Assembly: GCA_024509875.1 (NCBI GenBank)
Contig: JAMPIV010019079.1
Span: forward strand, 62,001-126,000
DNA from: Oreohelix idahoensis
Lineage: Eukaryota > Mollusca > Gastropoda > Stylommatophora > Oreohelicidae
Length of the DNA stretch: 64,000 nt
Direction: 5' to 3'
The position numbers and the translations under genes are program-made. Each line of letters starts with the position of its first letter. Positions within the stretch are counted from its first letter, which is position 1. The notes beneath the pieces are model-generated. The model was not told the origin of the DNA, did not search any database, and worked only from the letters and a program-made list of their open reading frames with translations. Shown one piece after another: positions 45,118 through 56,435 of this stretch.

Positions 45118-45490
45118 GACACTAGTATCCCAAAGACAAGGAAGGATCTCCATAACCAATTTTATCAATTTTGTATCATGTATCCCAAACAACAAGAAAA
45201 AATCTCAATAATCAATGTTACTAATTCTGTCTCTAGTATCCCCCAAAAAAAAAAAAAATCATAATAACTAATATTATCAATATTGTCTATAATATCCCAA
45301 AAACAAGAAAATGTATTTAAAATAACCAAAGTTATCAATTTTGTCTCTAGTATCCCCAAAACAACAAAAAATAAAAGATCTCAATAATCAATGTTATCAA
45401 TTTTCTCTCTAGTATCCCAAAAACAAGAAAAGATATCTAAAATAATAAATATTATCAATTTGTCTCTATTATTCTGAAAACAAGGACAGA
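45118..45490. repeat. Minisatellite, ~60-bp unit
   Basis: About six imperfect units containing TCTCTAGTATCCCAAAAACA, then AGAAAAGATCTCAATAATCA and ATGTTATCAATTTTG. Lies about 150 bases upstream (gene sense) of exon f. Confidence 0.82.
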
Positions 45491-45859
45491 TTTCCAAAAT
45501 GATCAGGTCCATACATTAGTTGAAAAAAAAAACAATATTGTTGTAAGACCAAAACAACAATAACAGAAGCAAATTAAATTGTTCATAACATAATAATGCA
45601 GTATTGATAATAATTTGATCTTTGTCAAAGATTATATAAAAATTGATGCAGATAAACTGAAAAATATAATAAAAGGGAAAAGAAAGCATCTATAAAACTG
45701 ATGGAAAGTGAAAAAGATAATTACAAAGAAAATTAGCGAAGAGCAATAAAATATACTTACAAATATCTGGAAGACAAAACTTTGCAGACATATACAACAA
45801 CAGACAAGAATGGAGAAAGATAGCACCTGCAGCCAAAGGCATCAGCAAATTCAAGTGTT

Positions 45860-46110
45860 AAAGAAAAAGAAGATATAACATGAAGATCAGCACATCAAAG
45901 ATAGAAACTAAGAAGGCCCACTTAACATATATGGCAATAGCATCAAGCTTAAAAAAAGTTACAGAGTTTAAATACCAAGAAAGTATTTTCACTGAAAATG
46001 GAAGCCTTGACAAAGATATTGAAAGAAGATATCACAAAAGTCAGTACAGCAACTTACCAACTGTTACCACTATTCAAAGATTCAAATATCATTGTCAAAT
46101 ATAATCCCTG
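45860..46110 (+). pseudogene. LINE fragment
   Basis: The 74-codon frame at 45,880 reads KTKKAHLTYMAIAS-like text and KVTEFKYQESIFTENGSLDK, the region just after the RT core (xFKYLGSxFTxNGxxxxDI) of animal LINEs. Broken at both ends. Confidence 0.6.
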
Positions 46111-46261
46111 GTGTGAGATGAGATGCTTAAGAAGAGCAATTAACAGTACCTGGAGAGACAAAAATGAGGAATGATGACAGCAGAAATACTGTAGGAATAC
46201 AAATATATTACATAGACAGAAATTAAGTGTTCTGGCCATGGCAAGAGAATAGAGCCTGATC

Positions 46262-46535
46262 ATTTACCAACAGAAAGGACCCTGACACCATCACTAGAAC
46301 TGCCATGCTATGGACCCCAGAAGGACGGCAAAAGAGAGGCAGACCAAAGACAACCTGGCGGAGAACAGTGGAGGCTGCGATGCAAAGCATGAACCAGAGT
46401 TGAGGCACGGCATGAAGGATGTCCATCAAACAAAATGGGGACAGTTTGTTGCTGCCCTACAAGACGCCACTTGGCGTGATGGCCACTGACTGCTATGTCA
46501 GTCAGGGGCTAAGGACCCAAGAAGAAAAGATTTAC
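46262..46535 (+). pseudogene. LINE-C 3' fragment
   Basis: Plus-strand 3' end of LINE-C: AGGACCCTGACACCATCACT, then CGGCAAAAGAGAGGCAGACC, the terminal GCCCTACAAGACGCCACTTG and GGCTAAGGACCCAAGAAGAA. Frames are broken. Confidence 0.75.
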
Positions 46536-46761
46536 GAACAAATGTCTGCAACAGTAGAAGATTTGGCTTTAGGGCACAGGGAAGACCTAGAGGCAGACGG
46601 ATAGACAATATTACAGAAATCCTATATTACAGACTTACAGCAGCTAATGTGACAGCCTAGACTAAAAAACAAACACTTCAGCTCCCAAATGCGCTTTGTG
46701 GTTATATTTGATCATAAAAGTAAATAGCAGAAGAAAAAGACAAGTCTTTTATGTTACAAAC

Positions 46762-46855
46762 CTAAATCTTGCAGTTCCTTGGCATGTTTGTCCATTAATT
46801 CTGCCATTTCTTCATCATGTTTTGCCTCTTCCCTGTCCTTGTCAGTTTTTAAAAC
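46762..46855 (-). CDS. CFAP57: CFAP57 exon e: coiled coil, shortest exon
   Basis: This exon has 94 bp: 31 codons plus one base, so the following intron is phase 1. The acceptor is atatag and the donor is TTTAG|gtttgt. The peptide begins VLKTDKDREEAKHDEEM and ends KELQDL. It fits between the ESLKTKNQ end of exon d and the NNQKLMLEYEK start of the next exon, as in vertebrate CFAP57. It is too short to appear as an obvious open frame. It was found by asking what must join its neighbours, and both splice sites and phase agree. Confidence 0.92.
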
Positions 46856-46874
46856 CTATATGGAAATATAAAGA

Positions 46875-47300
46875 CATACATGCCAACTAGTACAGGTTAT
46901 CCATATTATGTACAGTTTTGTTTTGTTTTCAGATTTGTACAGCTGTACATACTTTTTGTACATGTTTTTTGCCTAATTATTATAGTATAAATATGCTGTT
47001 GTAACACTCCGTAGTGTGTTTCCTATTTATATTCAACGTGAAGGACTGTACTAAATGTGCATAATAGTACTAAATGTGCATAATACAAACAAGGTAAAAG
47101 CAGTAAAAATAACTTAGGAAAAAGCATGGGTGAAAAAATAATGATCTTTTATTTTCTCAAAGAACAAAATGGTAGTTGCATGGTTTTTATCTGTCTTTGT
47201 GTATTCGTTTTATTTTTTTTTTGCACAGGTTTTTATGGATTTTTTAGTTTTTTTCTGATTTTTTGTACAGGTTTTTCACCCCTGGGGGTTGACGTGTATG
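46875..47300. mobile_element. TIR element of unknown family, copy 2
   Basis: Ends catacatgccaac and, inverted, gttgacgtgtatg (two mismatches). Shares with 38,586-40,179 the inner pattern GTTTTCAGAT, TGTAC repeats and TTTTTTGCCTAATTATTA. 426 bp, no coding capacity. Confidence 0.45.
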
Positions 47301-47739
47301 CAAAGAGTTTCCAGTATACACCGGCACATGGCTCTATAATAGAAATACAGCACACTGCCCCCGGGTTAAACAAAATTTACTGGTTCCAGAAGGTTCTTGG
47401 TTATATGAAATTTTCATTATGTGAACCTTAATTTTTAGTAGAAATAAAAAAAACAGTTCATTCAACATCACAAGCCTGATACTTTCACCAAAGATTAAGT
47501 CCTTATATTTGTGCTCTAATACAATGTATTTTCAATGTAACTGTTATTGTAAACCAAACTTTAAATACATCCACGTACATGTATATTTGGTTTTTTAAAT
47601 TAGTTCCATAACAGATGGCGCCCATAGGGGAATTGAGTGCTAGAGACTTCACATACTAGGTCTCAACTTTATCAGGCTGGGGTCATCAGTTCCCTTCCTC
47701 ATCTCTTTCATCTTTATTAACTCACAGCACAGACAGGTA

Positions 47740-50690
47740 CCCATTTATAGCAGGGTAGACAGAGCATGCTGCCATCACTGATGTCAATACCTTGTCATGG
47801 TATGGCAGCTTGAGTATCCTGGCAATCCCCAGAGCTATGTCAGCGTGAGTTTTACTCCTGGCAGGTTCTACCAAGCTGGAAAGGTCTGTGCGGGTAGTGG
47901 TCAGACTAAAGCAGGCACCTCGGTCCTCCAGGTTGGGGGTTTTAGCACAGAGCTGACACCCTTGTCTATGTTAAAAAGAAATCACATCAAGGAAACGGTA
48001 ACAAATGAACAAACTTTGCTGCGGGATGGACACCCGGAGTCTGAAGCTTGTATGACTCCCAGTGATGAAAGCCAAAAGGAAGCCACTGGCACAAAAAACG
48101 GACGTCCTGATCGCAAAACATGAAACTAGAATTGGATTTTGGAATGTCAGGACAATGAATGAGACAGGAAAACTGAAACTAATCACAATGGAAATGAGAA
48201 ACTACATACTATATATCCTAGGGATAAGCAAGAGCAGATGGACTGAGACAGGTAGAATTAAAACAGCAGCAAGGGAAACAGTACTTTGCTCTGGAAGAGA
48301 GAATGGTCAACACAGTGGAGGCATAGCCATTATCCTAAAAAAAGGGAATAGAAAGGTCCTTACTTGAATAGAAACCAATTAACTACAGACTGATAAGAGC
48401 AAGACTGAAAGGGAGATTCACCAACATCACCATAATACAATGCTATGCGCCACCAATTGACAGTGACAAAAAGGCCAAGGATGAGTTCTATCTACAATTA
48501 CAAAAAGAAATGAAAACTACCACAAGATAAACATTTCATAGTAATGGGAGACCTTAATGCTAAAGCTGGATCAGACAATACATACAACTAAAGAGTAATG
48601 AGATGCGGTAGCTGCAAACGAGAATGGTGATAAACTGATAGGCTTCTGCAACATTAACAGCTTAGTCATTGCAGGAATACTCTTCCCACATAAAGAAATT
48701 CATAAACTAACATGGGAATCACCAAATGGCCATGACAGAAACCTGATAGACCACTTAATGATCAATGGTAGATGGAGGCACTCATTACATGATGTGAAAG
48801 TAAGAAGCGGTGCAGATGTGAAAAGTGATTACCACCTAGTAGTAGCAGTTGTAAAGGTGAAGCTTACAACTATTGGACCTAACTTAAGAAGACAAAAAAG
48901 ATACAACATCAACAAACTGAAGGACCTTCTTACCAAGAAAGCTATTGTGTCAGATATAAAGAAATGTTATCAAACTGCCAAAAGTCAGGATGGCACAGAG
49001 GCTGATGACATCGACCAAATATTCAGTGTCCTTTCAACAATATATAGGGAAAGTAGTGAAGCACTCCTTGGGATTCGAAGAAAGGAAGATACAAGATTGG
49101 ATACCACTAGCAACATTGAAAATCATAGGGATGAGGAAAGAAATAAAAAAAAATGAAAACAGAAGCAAAGTCCCCCAAGTTAAAGGAATATACACTGAAC
49201 AGTACAGCATTCTGAACAGGAAAGTAAAATGTCAAACCTGAGCCAACAAAAGGAATTTCCTAGAAGATCTTGCAGGGCAGACAGAACAGGCAGCACTGAG
49301 GAATGAACAAAGCACAGTATACAAAATAACAAAAACCATGGTGGAAAATGGGGTGCAAACAATATTACATAAGTAAGAGACAAGCATGGAAATCTCATCA
49401 TCACAGGGCAGGGGCAAGAAGCAAGATAGGCAGAACACTTCAGAGAAATACTCAATAAGACACCACCAGAGATGCAGCTGAACATTCATGAGGCTGAAAA
49501 TGATCTGGACATCAATACAGATATTTCAAGAAAGTAAGAAATTATCACAGGATCACAGCTATCAAAGAGTTGAAGAATGGAAAAGCTCCTGGCCATGACA
49601 ACTGAAGCGCAGAGCTTTTAAAATTGATCCTGAATTATCAGCAGAACTTTTAGAACCACTCTTTGCACAAATCTGGCACAGAGACAACACTACTCGAATG
49701 TAAGAAAGGAACAATTATAAAATTACCAAAAAAGGATGACCTCACAGAATGCAACAACTGGATAGGAATTACCCTCCTCTCAGTTTCCAGCAAAATATTG
49801 GGCAGTATAATTATCCACAGAATCTCAAGAGCCAGAGATAATAAACTGAGGAAGGAACACGCAGGATTAAGAAAGAACAGAAGATGCGCAGATCATATCT
49901 TCACCATCAGGAACATATACAGCAGTGCTCATAATGGCAGGGACAGCTATATATAAACTTTTTAAATTTTGAAAAGGCTTTTGGCAGCATACACAGGGAT
50001 AGCTTATGGAAAATACTAAGGGCTTATGGGATCCCTAGTTGAATAGTTTCCATCATAAAAAGTATGCTAACTTTACATGCAGTGTTGCGCAAAGCAACCT
50101 TACTTTTGAAGTAAATACAGGTATATGACAGAGACACCCCTTGTCAACCATTCTATTTTTAACTGTCATAGATTGGGTGATGCACCAGACAAGAGAGGAT
50201 ACCCCTAGAGGAATAAGATGGATAGCTTTTACCATAGAGGAAGATCTAGAATACGCAGCTGATATTGCTCTACTCTCACATTCACATCAGCACATCCAAG
50301 AAAAAAAAAGACAGACTGAATAAATATAGCCAACAAGTGGGACTGAACATCAACTTGAGGAAGACTGAGGTCATGACACTAAATATATAAAATAAGGAGC
50401 CAAAAGCTGGAACAAACAAATACTTTTACTTATCTAAGAAGTATAGTAACACCAGACGGCGGAACAAGCAAAGACATCAGTAACAGAATGAATAAAGTCA
50501 GAACAGCCTTCACCAACCTAAACAAGATTTAGTAATCTTCTCAGTACAGCACAAACACCAAATTAAGATTATATGAGAGTTGCGTACTTTCTGTACTTTT
50601 GTATGGTGCAGAATGCTGGAGAGTAACAGAAAAGGAAAAGTCCAAACTATCCTCTTTTATTAGCAAAAATGAGCACATAAATATGCTGTA
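47740..50690 (+). pseudogene. LINE-B, old full-length-like copy
   Basis: A leader (47,740-47,970) precedes endonuclease fragments GFWNVRTMNETGKLKL and SGGIAIILKKGNRKV, then GDLNAKAGSDN-like sequence in another frame near 48,550, and WRHSLHDVKVRSGADV with a following Asp-Tyr-His. RT pieces follow: IIKLPKKDDLTECNNW, ITLLSVSSKILG, HAGLRKNRRCADHIF and LEYAADIALLSHSH, where the catalytic FADD has become YAAD. The end reads VLLYGAECWRVTEKEK. Many frameshifts and stops make this the most decayed long LINE here. Confidence 0.8.
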
Positions 50691-50716
50691 GGAAGAAATC
50701 ATAACATTTAAGTTAC

Positions 50717-50872
50717 CTGATTCTTGGTCTTCAAGGATTCCATCTCCTGGATAAACTTCTCTGTCAGTTCTTTCATCTTCTCATTGTAAGTCATGTCTTT
50801 TAATCGAAGCTGATATTCATTTTCCATCTTCAGTTCTTCAACTCGAGAATTCAGATCAGCTACATTTGCATT
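50717..50872 (-). CDS. CFAP57: CFAP57 exon d: coiled coil
   Basis: This exon has 156 bp, 52 codons, phase 0 on both sides. The acceptor is tttttcag and the donor is AATCAG|gtaact. The peptide includes [18 protein letters not shown] and [18 protein letters not shown]. It is charged and helical with heptad-like spacing, and it is very close to vertebrate CFAP57 directly after the propeller. An old LINE (family B) ends only about 20-25 bases from the donor side. Confidence 0.95.
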
Positions 50873-51339
50873 CTGAAAAAAAAATGTTAGACATTTTAAT
50901 TAAGCATGATTCACAGTTTAATGTACAGCATTATTGAAGACTTTGGCTAGGCAAAAAAATGTTTCAAATTGCTTAAAAATAGTATACTTTTGCTTGGATT
51001 ACATTTACATAATGAAAATGTTCGAACGGTTCAAAATACTGTGCAATCTTTATCACCAACAAACACTATTATATTCCCAAAATATAAAGAACTTGCATTG
51101 AGAATGAACCTTAAGATGTTAGTAGTATGAAATATAATATTTATATGCACTATCTCTTCCTCTAGGCCACTTTTAGTTATCAGAACTATATTACATAACG
51201 AAACATGTTGGAATGGTTCAAAATATCAACAGACTACATCATTAGCAAATACAGATATATTTCCATACTCTCAAGAACTTGCAATGAGAACAAATCTTGA
51301 GATATTACTTTTACAAAATACAAAATTTATATGCATAAC

Positions 51340-51501
51340 CTTTTCCTCTAGGTCGCTTTTTGTTATCAGAATCTCTTCTGCCCAGCCAATCTCTTTGTCT
51401 CTCTTCAAGCCACGGCCTTCTTTGTCCTGAATCTTCCAAAGGATGATTGATGCATCTTCACCAATACTCACTAGGTATTGATCATCATATGTGATTTTCA
51501 T
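51340..51501 (-). CDS. CFAP57: CFAP57 exon c: last WD40 blade, start of coiled coil
   Basis: This exon has 162 bp, 54 codons, phase 0 on both sides. The acceptor is tttcgcag and the donor is GAAAAG|gttatg. It contains YLVSIGEDASIILWKIQDK, the end of a WD40 blade, followed by GRGLKRDKEIGWAEEILITK and DLEEK. The GRGxKRxxExGxAEExLxTK signature is the well conserved junction between propeller and coiled coil in CFAP57. An ATG is the first codon of the exon, but it is internal to the gene. Confidence 0.95.
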
Positions 51502-52494
51502 CTGCGAAAAAAACAGTGAGACTATCTAAACAGTCCTTTACAAGAAATTGAGAATAAAATTTTGATATATTTTGTTGGAATAATATCATGCAAAGTCTAT
51601 GAAAAATTTGCATCTTAGCTCTATATATGGTCCCATTTCATATTCAGTCCTACCCCGCTAATATGGCGGGTTAGGGGCCAGACGCCCACTGTAAAGTAAA
51701 TATCGACGAAAAGCCTAAATAAATTTTTTTTTAGCTTGCAAAGGCATGTAGGATGCCTAAATAACATGCTTCCGCTATCATATATTAAGTGTGCAATAAA
51801 GCTGGGCCTAAAATAACAATATGAAAGCAAAATGAATAGTGCTAAGCCTAAACAAAAGCTACAAAAATAAAATGAATAGAGCGAGTAAAATAAAAATGTT
51901 TATTTCACACATCAAATACAAAGTAGGACAAAATATAAATTCTTAAACTAACATACCGTACACAAATGTTAATAATATTGCAATCTGCATAAATTTGAAT
52001 GAATATATTTATTGTCAAAAGGCTGAAGGAGATAGTTTAGACTAATCATCTCAATCTTCAAAGATTCTTATTTCTTTTTTTATGGTGGAGACTTGGATGG
52101 AGATCTTACAGTGGTTGTTGTGGACATGGAAGTTTCTGAAAGGGTAGGGGGCCTAGGCCTAGCTGTTGCTGTTGAAGGTTGTGATGGCTGCGGCTTCTTG
52201 AAGAAGGAAAGCAATGAAGTTTGCCTTATAGATTATTTTTTCCTTTCCTTTAGCATTTCTTTATAACAAACAACTTGGTTCAGTAAGCCTGCATTCATTT
52301 GTTAACTTCTCTCAAAATTAGTATCTATCTTCTCAAAAACTGCCATCCTCATACACAATAATAAGTAAAATGTTTTAACAGTTTTGAAATCTGTCAGTAA
52401 TGCACAAAGAGATGCAGAGTGAACAACTTCTGTAAACAGACTGAATGACACAGGTGCCGAACGACCGAGAATAAAATAGTGCAAGAGGCGCACT
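51502..52494. other. Intron, nothing recognised
   Basis: AT-rich intron upstream (gene sense) of exon c. No repeat or frame assigned. Confidence 0.5.
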
Positions 52495-53061
52495 CTTCTT
52501 TTCTTATCTTTTATTATCAAAATAAGAATACAAAAAGCAAGAGGAGCTTTCATTGCATTGGGAAATATATGGAGAACAAGAGAAATCAAGTCCAACATGA
52601 AAATAAGAATCTTCAACTCAAATGTCAAGTCAGTCCTATTGTATTGCTCTGAGACATGGAGAGCAACAAAAACAACAACCAAAAAGCTACAGACTTTTAT
52701 AAACGGGTGCTTGCGTAGAACTGAAGGACTGAAATGGTATGACAAAGTCACAAATGTGGAATTGATGACAAGAACCAGACAAGTGCCTGTGGAACAAGAG
52801 TTGAGAAGATGATGCTGGTGATGGATAGGACACATATTGAGGAACCTGTTGATAGCATTACAAGGCAGTCCTTGTTCTGGAACCCCCAGGGAAAGAGAGG
52901 CAGAGGTAGACCCAAAAACACATGGAGAAGAGAACTGGATACAGAGGTGAATATGATGAGGAAAACATGGAAATAACTTGAGTGGATGGCACAGGACAGG
53001 AAGACTTGGCATGTGTTTGTTGAAGGCCTATGCTCCTCGGGGAGCTAAAGGGTTTTGATTG
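52495..53061 (+). pseudogene. LINE-A copy 2, 5'-truncated
   Basis: Flanked by a 12-bp duplication aagaggcgcact (52,483-52,494 and 53,062-53,073). It contains the last ~540 bases of LINE-A: MKIRIFNSNVKSVLLYCSET, KKLQTFINGCLRRTEGLKWY and the C-terminal block. A stop in the RRR.CW region breaks the frame at about 52,812. Ends AAGGGTTTTGATTG. In plus orientation, against the host gene. Confidence 0.88.
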
Positions 53062-53533
53062 AAGAGGCGCACTTGCTTCTCTTTCTCAGCTGTTGAGTGC
53101 TAGCGTGTTGTTAAGAAAATCACCAAATGAACAAGGCAAATGCCGAAAATTATGAACAAGAATATGATTGAAAAGCGCCAAAAAGTTGGGTATGACTACG
53201 CAGGAAAGATGGAGACAAAATTTCACCACAGAAGATTTACAACTATCTTTTAGCTATTTTCCTTGTTTTGCAAACATTTTGCTTTGTCCTCTTGAAGATT
53301 GTATTTAACTTTAAAAGCAACCTTGTTTGTCTTATTATTCACTTGTTCTCATATAGCGACACATCTCTCATTTAAAAAAAAAAAACTGACACAGGTTTCT
53401 GTTACTGTGATACAGTTTCTCTGTCACTGTGTTACGGTTTCTCCACTAGGGAATTAAGTAACAACTACACTGTCAGTCTTCTTCTCTAAGTAGCTGTATT
53501 TCTGAAGGACATATTCTATATATATATATATAT

Positions 53534-53813
53534 GGGACCTAAGACGCGTCAAAAGTGGAATGCAGTCAGCGACCCATAGCTGACTGCTTGCGTCAGGGTC
53601 AGTGAACCAGAGCTGACCAAGACCCTACTCCACCTCCAAATGCTGGTCCTGGAAACAAGCTGCATCACTGCAGTCTGGCTGAGAGAGTAGGGATCGAAGT
53701 GGGAAGGCAAACTGGTCCTAAAAAATGCCGTGCCAAAGTCAGATGTGATGGGCTGAAAGGCACAGATATCGCAGCTTTGCTGTAAACGGCAACACAGGAC
53801 GAACGCAGAAGAA
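53534..53813 (+). mobile_element. S1 SINE-like repeat, copy 3, diverged
   Basis: Same unit as at 1,233 and 3,886: starts GGGACCTAAGACGC, ends GAACGCAGAAGAA, with several small deletions, including the CGTGG block. Preceded by a (TA)n run. Target duplication not resolved. Confidence 0.82.
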
Positions 53814-53959
53814 ATGTATGTATGTATATTTTTTTCCTTTTGTTCTAACATGAACACTTGTCTGTCTGTCCAATTTTTTATTGTATGAATGAGTATCATG
53901 TCAGCATGCAGTGACTGGTTCTCAGTCCGACATTTACAACCTAGTCATTTCTTTGTAAT

Positions 53960-54050
53960 GAGAAGTATCATCATCACCACTTTCCTTTTTTGCTCCTTAT
54001 GGAGCAAGGAGCCACTACTATAGCCGGTACTCTTGCAGGAAGCCTAAACC
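53960..54050 (+). repeat. Family F repeat, short copy
   Basis: Only the first ~85 bases: ATCATCATCACC, TTTTGCTCCTTATGGAGCAA, CTCTTGCAGGAAGCC. Ends ~80 bases downstream (gene sense) of exon b. Confidence 0.65.
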
Positions 54051-54132
54051 AAGCGGTTAAGAATAACTTATAAAAAAGGGATAGTGATCATTTACACCTC
54101 CTAATTTATTCAATCTGTTTTGATATATGTAC

Positions 54133-54306
54133 CTTTACAACAGGTGCTCCATGACCTTGATGTTCTGTCCAATCACCAGGAACTGCCAGCGGATATTTCA
54201 TTGACCATATTGTGCCTTTCACGGTACCAGCAAAGAGCATCCGGCCCGAGTGAGACAGAGCTACCACAGTAAGTGTCATGTCACCGGCTGGAACTTCTCG
54301 CAAAAT
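54133..54306 (-). CDS. CFAP57: CFAP57 exon b: WD40 repeat segment
   Basis: This exon has 174 bp, 58 whole codons, phase 0 on both sides. The acceptor is ctctccatcacag and the donor is GTAAAG|gtacat. Recognisable peptide pieces are ILREVPAGDM, LSHSGRMLFAGTVKG and SMKYPL, matching the blade of CFAP57 after the previous exon. A very long T tract on the plus strand (an A tract in the sense strand of the gene) starts about 20 bases upstream of the acceptor. Only a short pyrimidine stretch separates them. Confidence 0.93.
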
Positions 54307-54325
54307 CTGTGATGGAGAGAAAAAC

Positions 54326-54960
<635 letters not shown>

Positions 54961-55024
54961 ATAACATTTTTTTTCCCTGTGTAAAATGTAAAAAGTACTG
55001 TCACCTGGTGAAAGCAACTAGTGT

Positions 55025-55620
55025 GGGACATCATCATCATCGTCACTTTCCTTTGAGCTCCTTATGGAGCATGGAGCCACCACTGCAGCTGGTATACTTG
55101 CAGGAAGCCAGCATCTATCAGCCATATGTTCTTGTGAGTGTGTTTTTTGAGGCAATTTGTTTAACATTATGTGGTTGCCAGCCACAAGCATAACCTTATG
55201 TTGGTTGTTGGTTGTTGTTGTTTGTTTGCATTCGCTCTCAGCCATATCTCTCTCTTACAATGCTGGCTGTTATTATTGAGCGGTAAGTACATTGTATTGT
55301 AGTTTACAGCTAGGCTGCAATATCTACGCCTTTCGGCCCGACACATCCAATTTCAGCAAGCAATAGTTATGGGTTTGTTTCCCTGCCACCTCACACCTAT
55401 ATGTATGCCATACCTCATGTCCATCTAACAGTGCAGTGAGGTGATTGCACCAGTAAGCGTCATCAGAACTGAGATGCAACTCTGCCCCAGATCTGGGAGG
55501 CCTCATTTCTGGGAACTCCACATACAGTCAATTGAGGCACCGTTCATTGTTTGGAGCATAACCTCATTAGCTGCCTTGTATGACATGCCTGAGGACACAT
55601 TAGTCCTATTCTTTCTTTGT
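55025..55620 (+). repeat. Family F repeat, longest copy, with an S1 piece inside
   Basis: Starts ACATCATCATCATCG, CTCCTTATGGAGCATGGAGC, then GTGGTTGCCAGCCACAAGCA at about 55,174. Family F-like sequence recurs near 55,575 (TATGACATGCCTGAGGACAC). Between, at about 55,310-55,365, is a minus-strand S1 piece (GCCTTTCGGCCCGACACATC). Boundaries are uncertain. Confidence 0.5.
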
Positions 55621-55621
55621 A

Positions 55622-56422
55622 TAACATTTTGTTGTGCCTGTTAAGAATCTTATAAATCTTGAATTAAGTTTAATAAATTAATAAAATACACAAAGGCACG
55701 TCTGACTTTGTTAACCTTGACATTGATCTCCTGATTTGCTCCTCCTCCTTTGCCAGTTTCACTTCCTGCTTAGGTACAGCTGAGCACTTCCTGAATTGAT
55801 CTTTATAGGATCTTAATGTTTCTTATTTACTTTCATTCCTGTTGTTTTGTTCACACTGATACTTAGAGCCTTATTTCTGCTGCTTCTACAGTGCTTTTGG
55901 GTACATAAATCTGTGCAGTATTTAAAATTCTGTTATCTTTTTTCATGTGTTTCATTCTGGGTGAGGTGAAAATTTCAGACCAAAACTGAAACAACTTCTG
56001 CACATCAGGAGTAGACACAACAACAAAATGGTTTATTTTATCATTCAGGAAAACTAAGATATGTGTATGTGAAGTGGTGTCATATAATAATATTATGTTA
56101 AATTATGACAATGATTTACTTATATGAACTGGAAAAATGAAACTGAAAAAGTAAATGTTCATCTGATTCAAAGATCAAATTTAGACACAATAACAAGAAT
56201 AAATTAAGTAAAATTGCTTATTAAATAAATAAAAATTTATTAATAAAGTTTACTATCAATACATGTCTTTATTCTGAAAATGCAAATTCCTGATTTTACA
56301 AATGGCAGTCACAAACAATGAATAATGAATTAAATGGTACTTGTGAATATCTTGTATATATATCTTTAAGGTTAAATGAGTGAATAAGTGATGAAATTTC
56401 AAAAAATCTGTAACGTATCAGT
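55622..56422. other. AT-rich intron, nothing recognised
   Basis: No repeats or frames of note. Confidence 0.6.
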
Positions 56423-56435
56423 ATTCCGAGACATT

